Shown piece after piece: positions 63,624-64,000 of a stretch of DNA of 64,000 nucleotides (position 1 is its first letter; the number at the start of each line of letters is the position of its first letter). The position numbers were made by a program, and so were the translations under genes. The notes under the pieces were generated by a model. The model worked only from the letters and a program-made list of their open reading frames with translations, was not told the DNA's origin and did no database searches. Source of the stretch: Bradyrhizobium sp. CCBAU 53340 (GTDB lineage Bacteria > Pseudomonadota > Alphaproteobacteria > Rhizobiales > Xanthobacteraceae); NCBI RefSeq assembly GCF_015291645.1, contig NZ_CP030055.1, positions 6,014,001 through 6,078,000 of the forward strand, in the 5' to 3' direction.

Positions 63624-64000
63624 ATGGCACATCAAGACAGGCCTTCCGTATCCCGCCGGCACGTCGTCCACGCGGCAAGCGCTGCGCTTGCTTCGGCTTC
63701 GCTGGCATCCTCGACAGCGAAGGCAAGCACAGACATGACCGAGCAAGACCTGATCAATCCCGTCACCCGCTATCCGAAGCCGCCGTTCAAGAAACAGTCG
63801 CAGCCCTGGCCCGGCCTTGCCGGCAAGATGGAGCCGCGCCCCGATCACGGCGAGACCAGCTACAAGGGCTCCGGCCGGCTCGCCGGCCGCAAGGCGCTGA
63901 TCACCGGCGGCGATTCCGGCATGGGCCGGGCAGCTGCGATCGCCTATGCGCGCGAAGGCGCCGACGTCGCCATCAACTATCTGCCGGCGGAGGAGCCGGA
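63624..64000 (+). CDS. SDR family oxidoreductase, YhxC/glucose-ribitol dehydrogenase-like (partial at window edge)
   Basis: The first 125 residues of a gene that leaves the window. An N-terminal twin-arginine-like segment ([19 protein letters not shown]) precedes a linker with [18 protein letters not shown] and the start of a Rossmann domain with the cofactor loop [23 protein letters not shown]. The pre-domain text [14 protein letters not shown] is typical of the long SDR oxidoreductases of stress-resistant soil bacteria. It closes the stress block; no EcfG site was found before it. Confidence 0.88.
   Translation, partial: MAHQDRPSVSRRHVVHAASAALASASLASSTAKASTDMTEQDLINPVTRYPKPPFKKQSQPWPGLAGKMEPRPDHGETSYKGSGRLAGRKALITGGDSGMGRAAAIAYAREGADVAINYLPAEEP

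Overview
The window is a gene-dense, GC-rich stretch of an alphaproteobacterial chromosome, most likely Bradyrhizobium or a close relative. This rests on gene content and style: xseB-dxs-tlyA order, a small ClpS, RibB fused to a degenerate GTP cyclohydrolase domain, DUF1194, DUF1499, DUF3124 and DUF4142 proteins, EcfG-type stress promoters, and dispersed palindromes beginning CGTCATCCTGAGG or CGTCATTCC. I saw no rRNA, tRNA, CRISPR array, transposase or phage gene. The annotation comes from reading the sequence and recalling protein families; no database search was run.

Layout. 0-5.6 kb: the 3' end of an acyl-CoA dehydrogenase, an MFS carrier, a crotonase, a periplasmic 5'-nucleotidase and an HDAC-like deacetylase. 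5.6-11 kb: xseB, dxs, a nucleoside deoxyribosyltransferase-like protein, tlyA and a TrmA/RlmD-type RNA methyltransferase. 11-14.5 kb: exported proteins, a SAM methyltransferase, a frameshifted relic and a von Willebrand protein. 14.6-17.3 kb: a fluoride riboswitch and intrinsic terminator leading an operon of MFS carrier, two CrcB subunits and a DUF190 protein; then clpS. 17.6-22.1 kb: a LysR regulator divergent from a LeuC/LeuD-like hydro-lyase and a 2-hydroxycarboxylate carrier, with a clean operator between them. 22-34 kb: mostly housekeeping (nucleotidyl cyclase, aroC, phosphatase, fabI, ECF sigma/anti-sigma pair, DnaJ-like protein, pdxH, corA). 34-44 kb: cell-wall proteins (L,D-transpeptidase, extensin-like protein), acyl-CoA ligase, orphan amino-acid-type binding protein, glutaryl-CoA dehydrogenase and RibBX. 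44.6-54.5 kb: a mosaic of small exported proteins, an aminotransferase, a BoxR-like HTH protein without its kinase-like half, an MBL hydrolase and an M20 peptidase with less GC-biased codons, and a PhoD-type phosphatase. 54.6-57 kb: an SDR plus nitronate monooxygenase divergent from an HxlR regulator, with a perfect inverted repeat in the SDR promoter. 57-60 kb: an EmrAB-type efflux pair. 60-64 kb: a likely general-stress block (PRC-barrel protein, two small hydrophilic proteins, TPP enzyme, DUF4142 protein, SDR) with EcfG-like promoters.

How the genes work together. The clearest regulated unit is the fluoride operon: the riboswitch senses fluoride, relieves termination and turns on export. 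The most open-ended unit is the LysR / LeuCD-like / 2-hydroxycarboxylate carrier module, which looks like dedicated uptake and isomerisation of a small hydroxy-acid. The third theme is stress: near-consensus EcfG promoters precede the TPP-enzyme operon, the PRC-barrel operon, the DUF4142 gene and a small histidine-rich exported protein 14 kb away.
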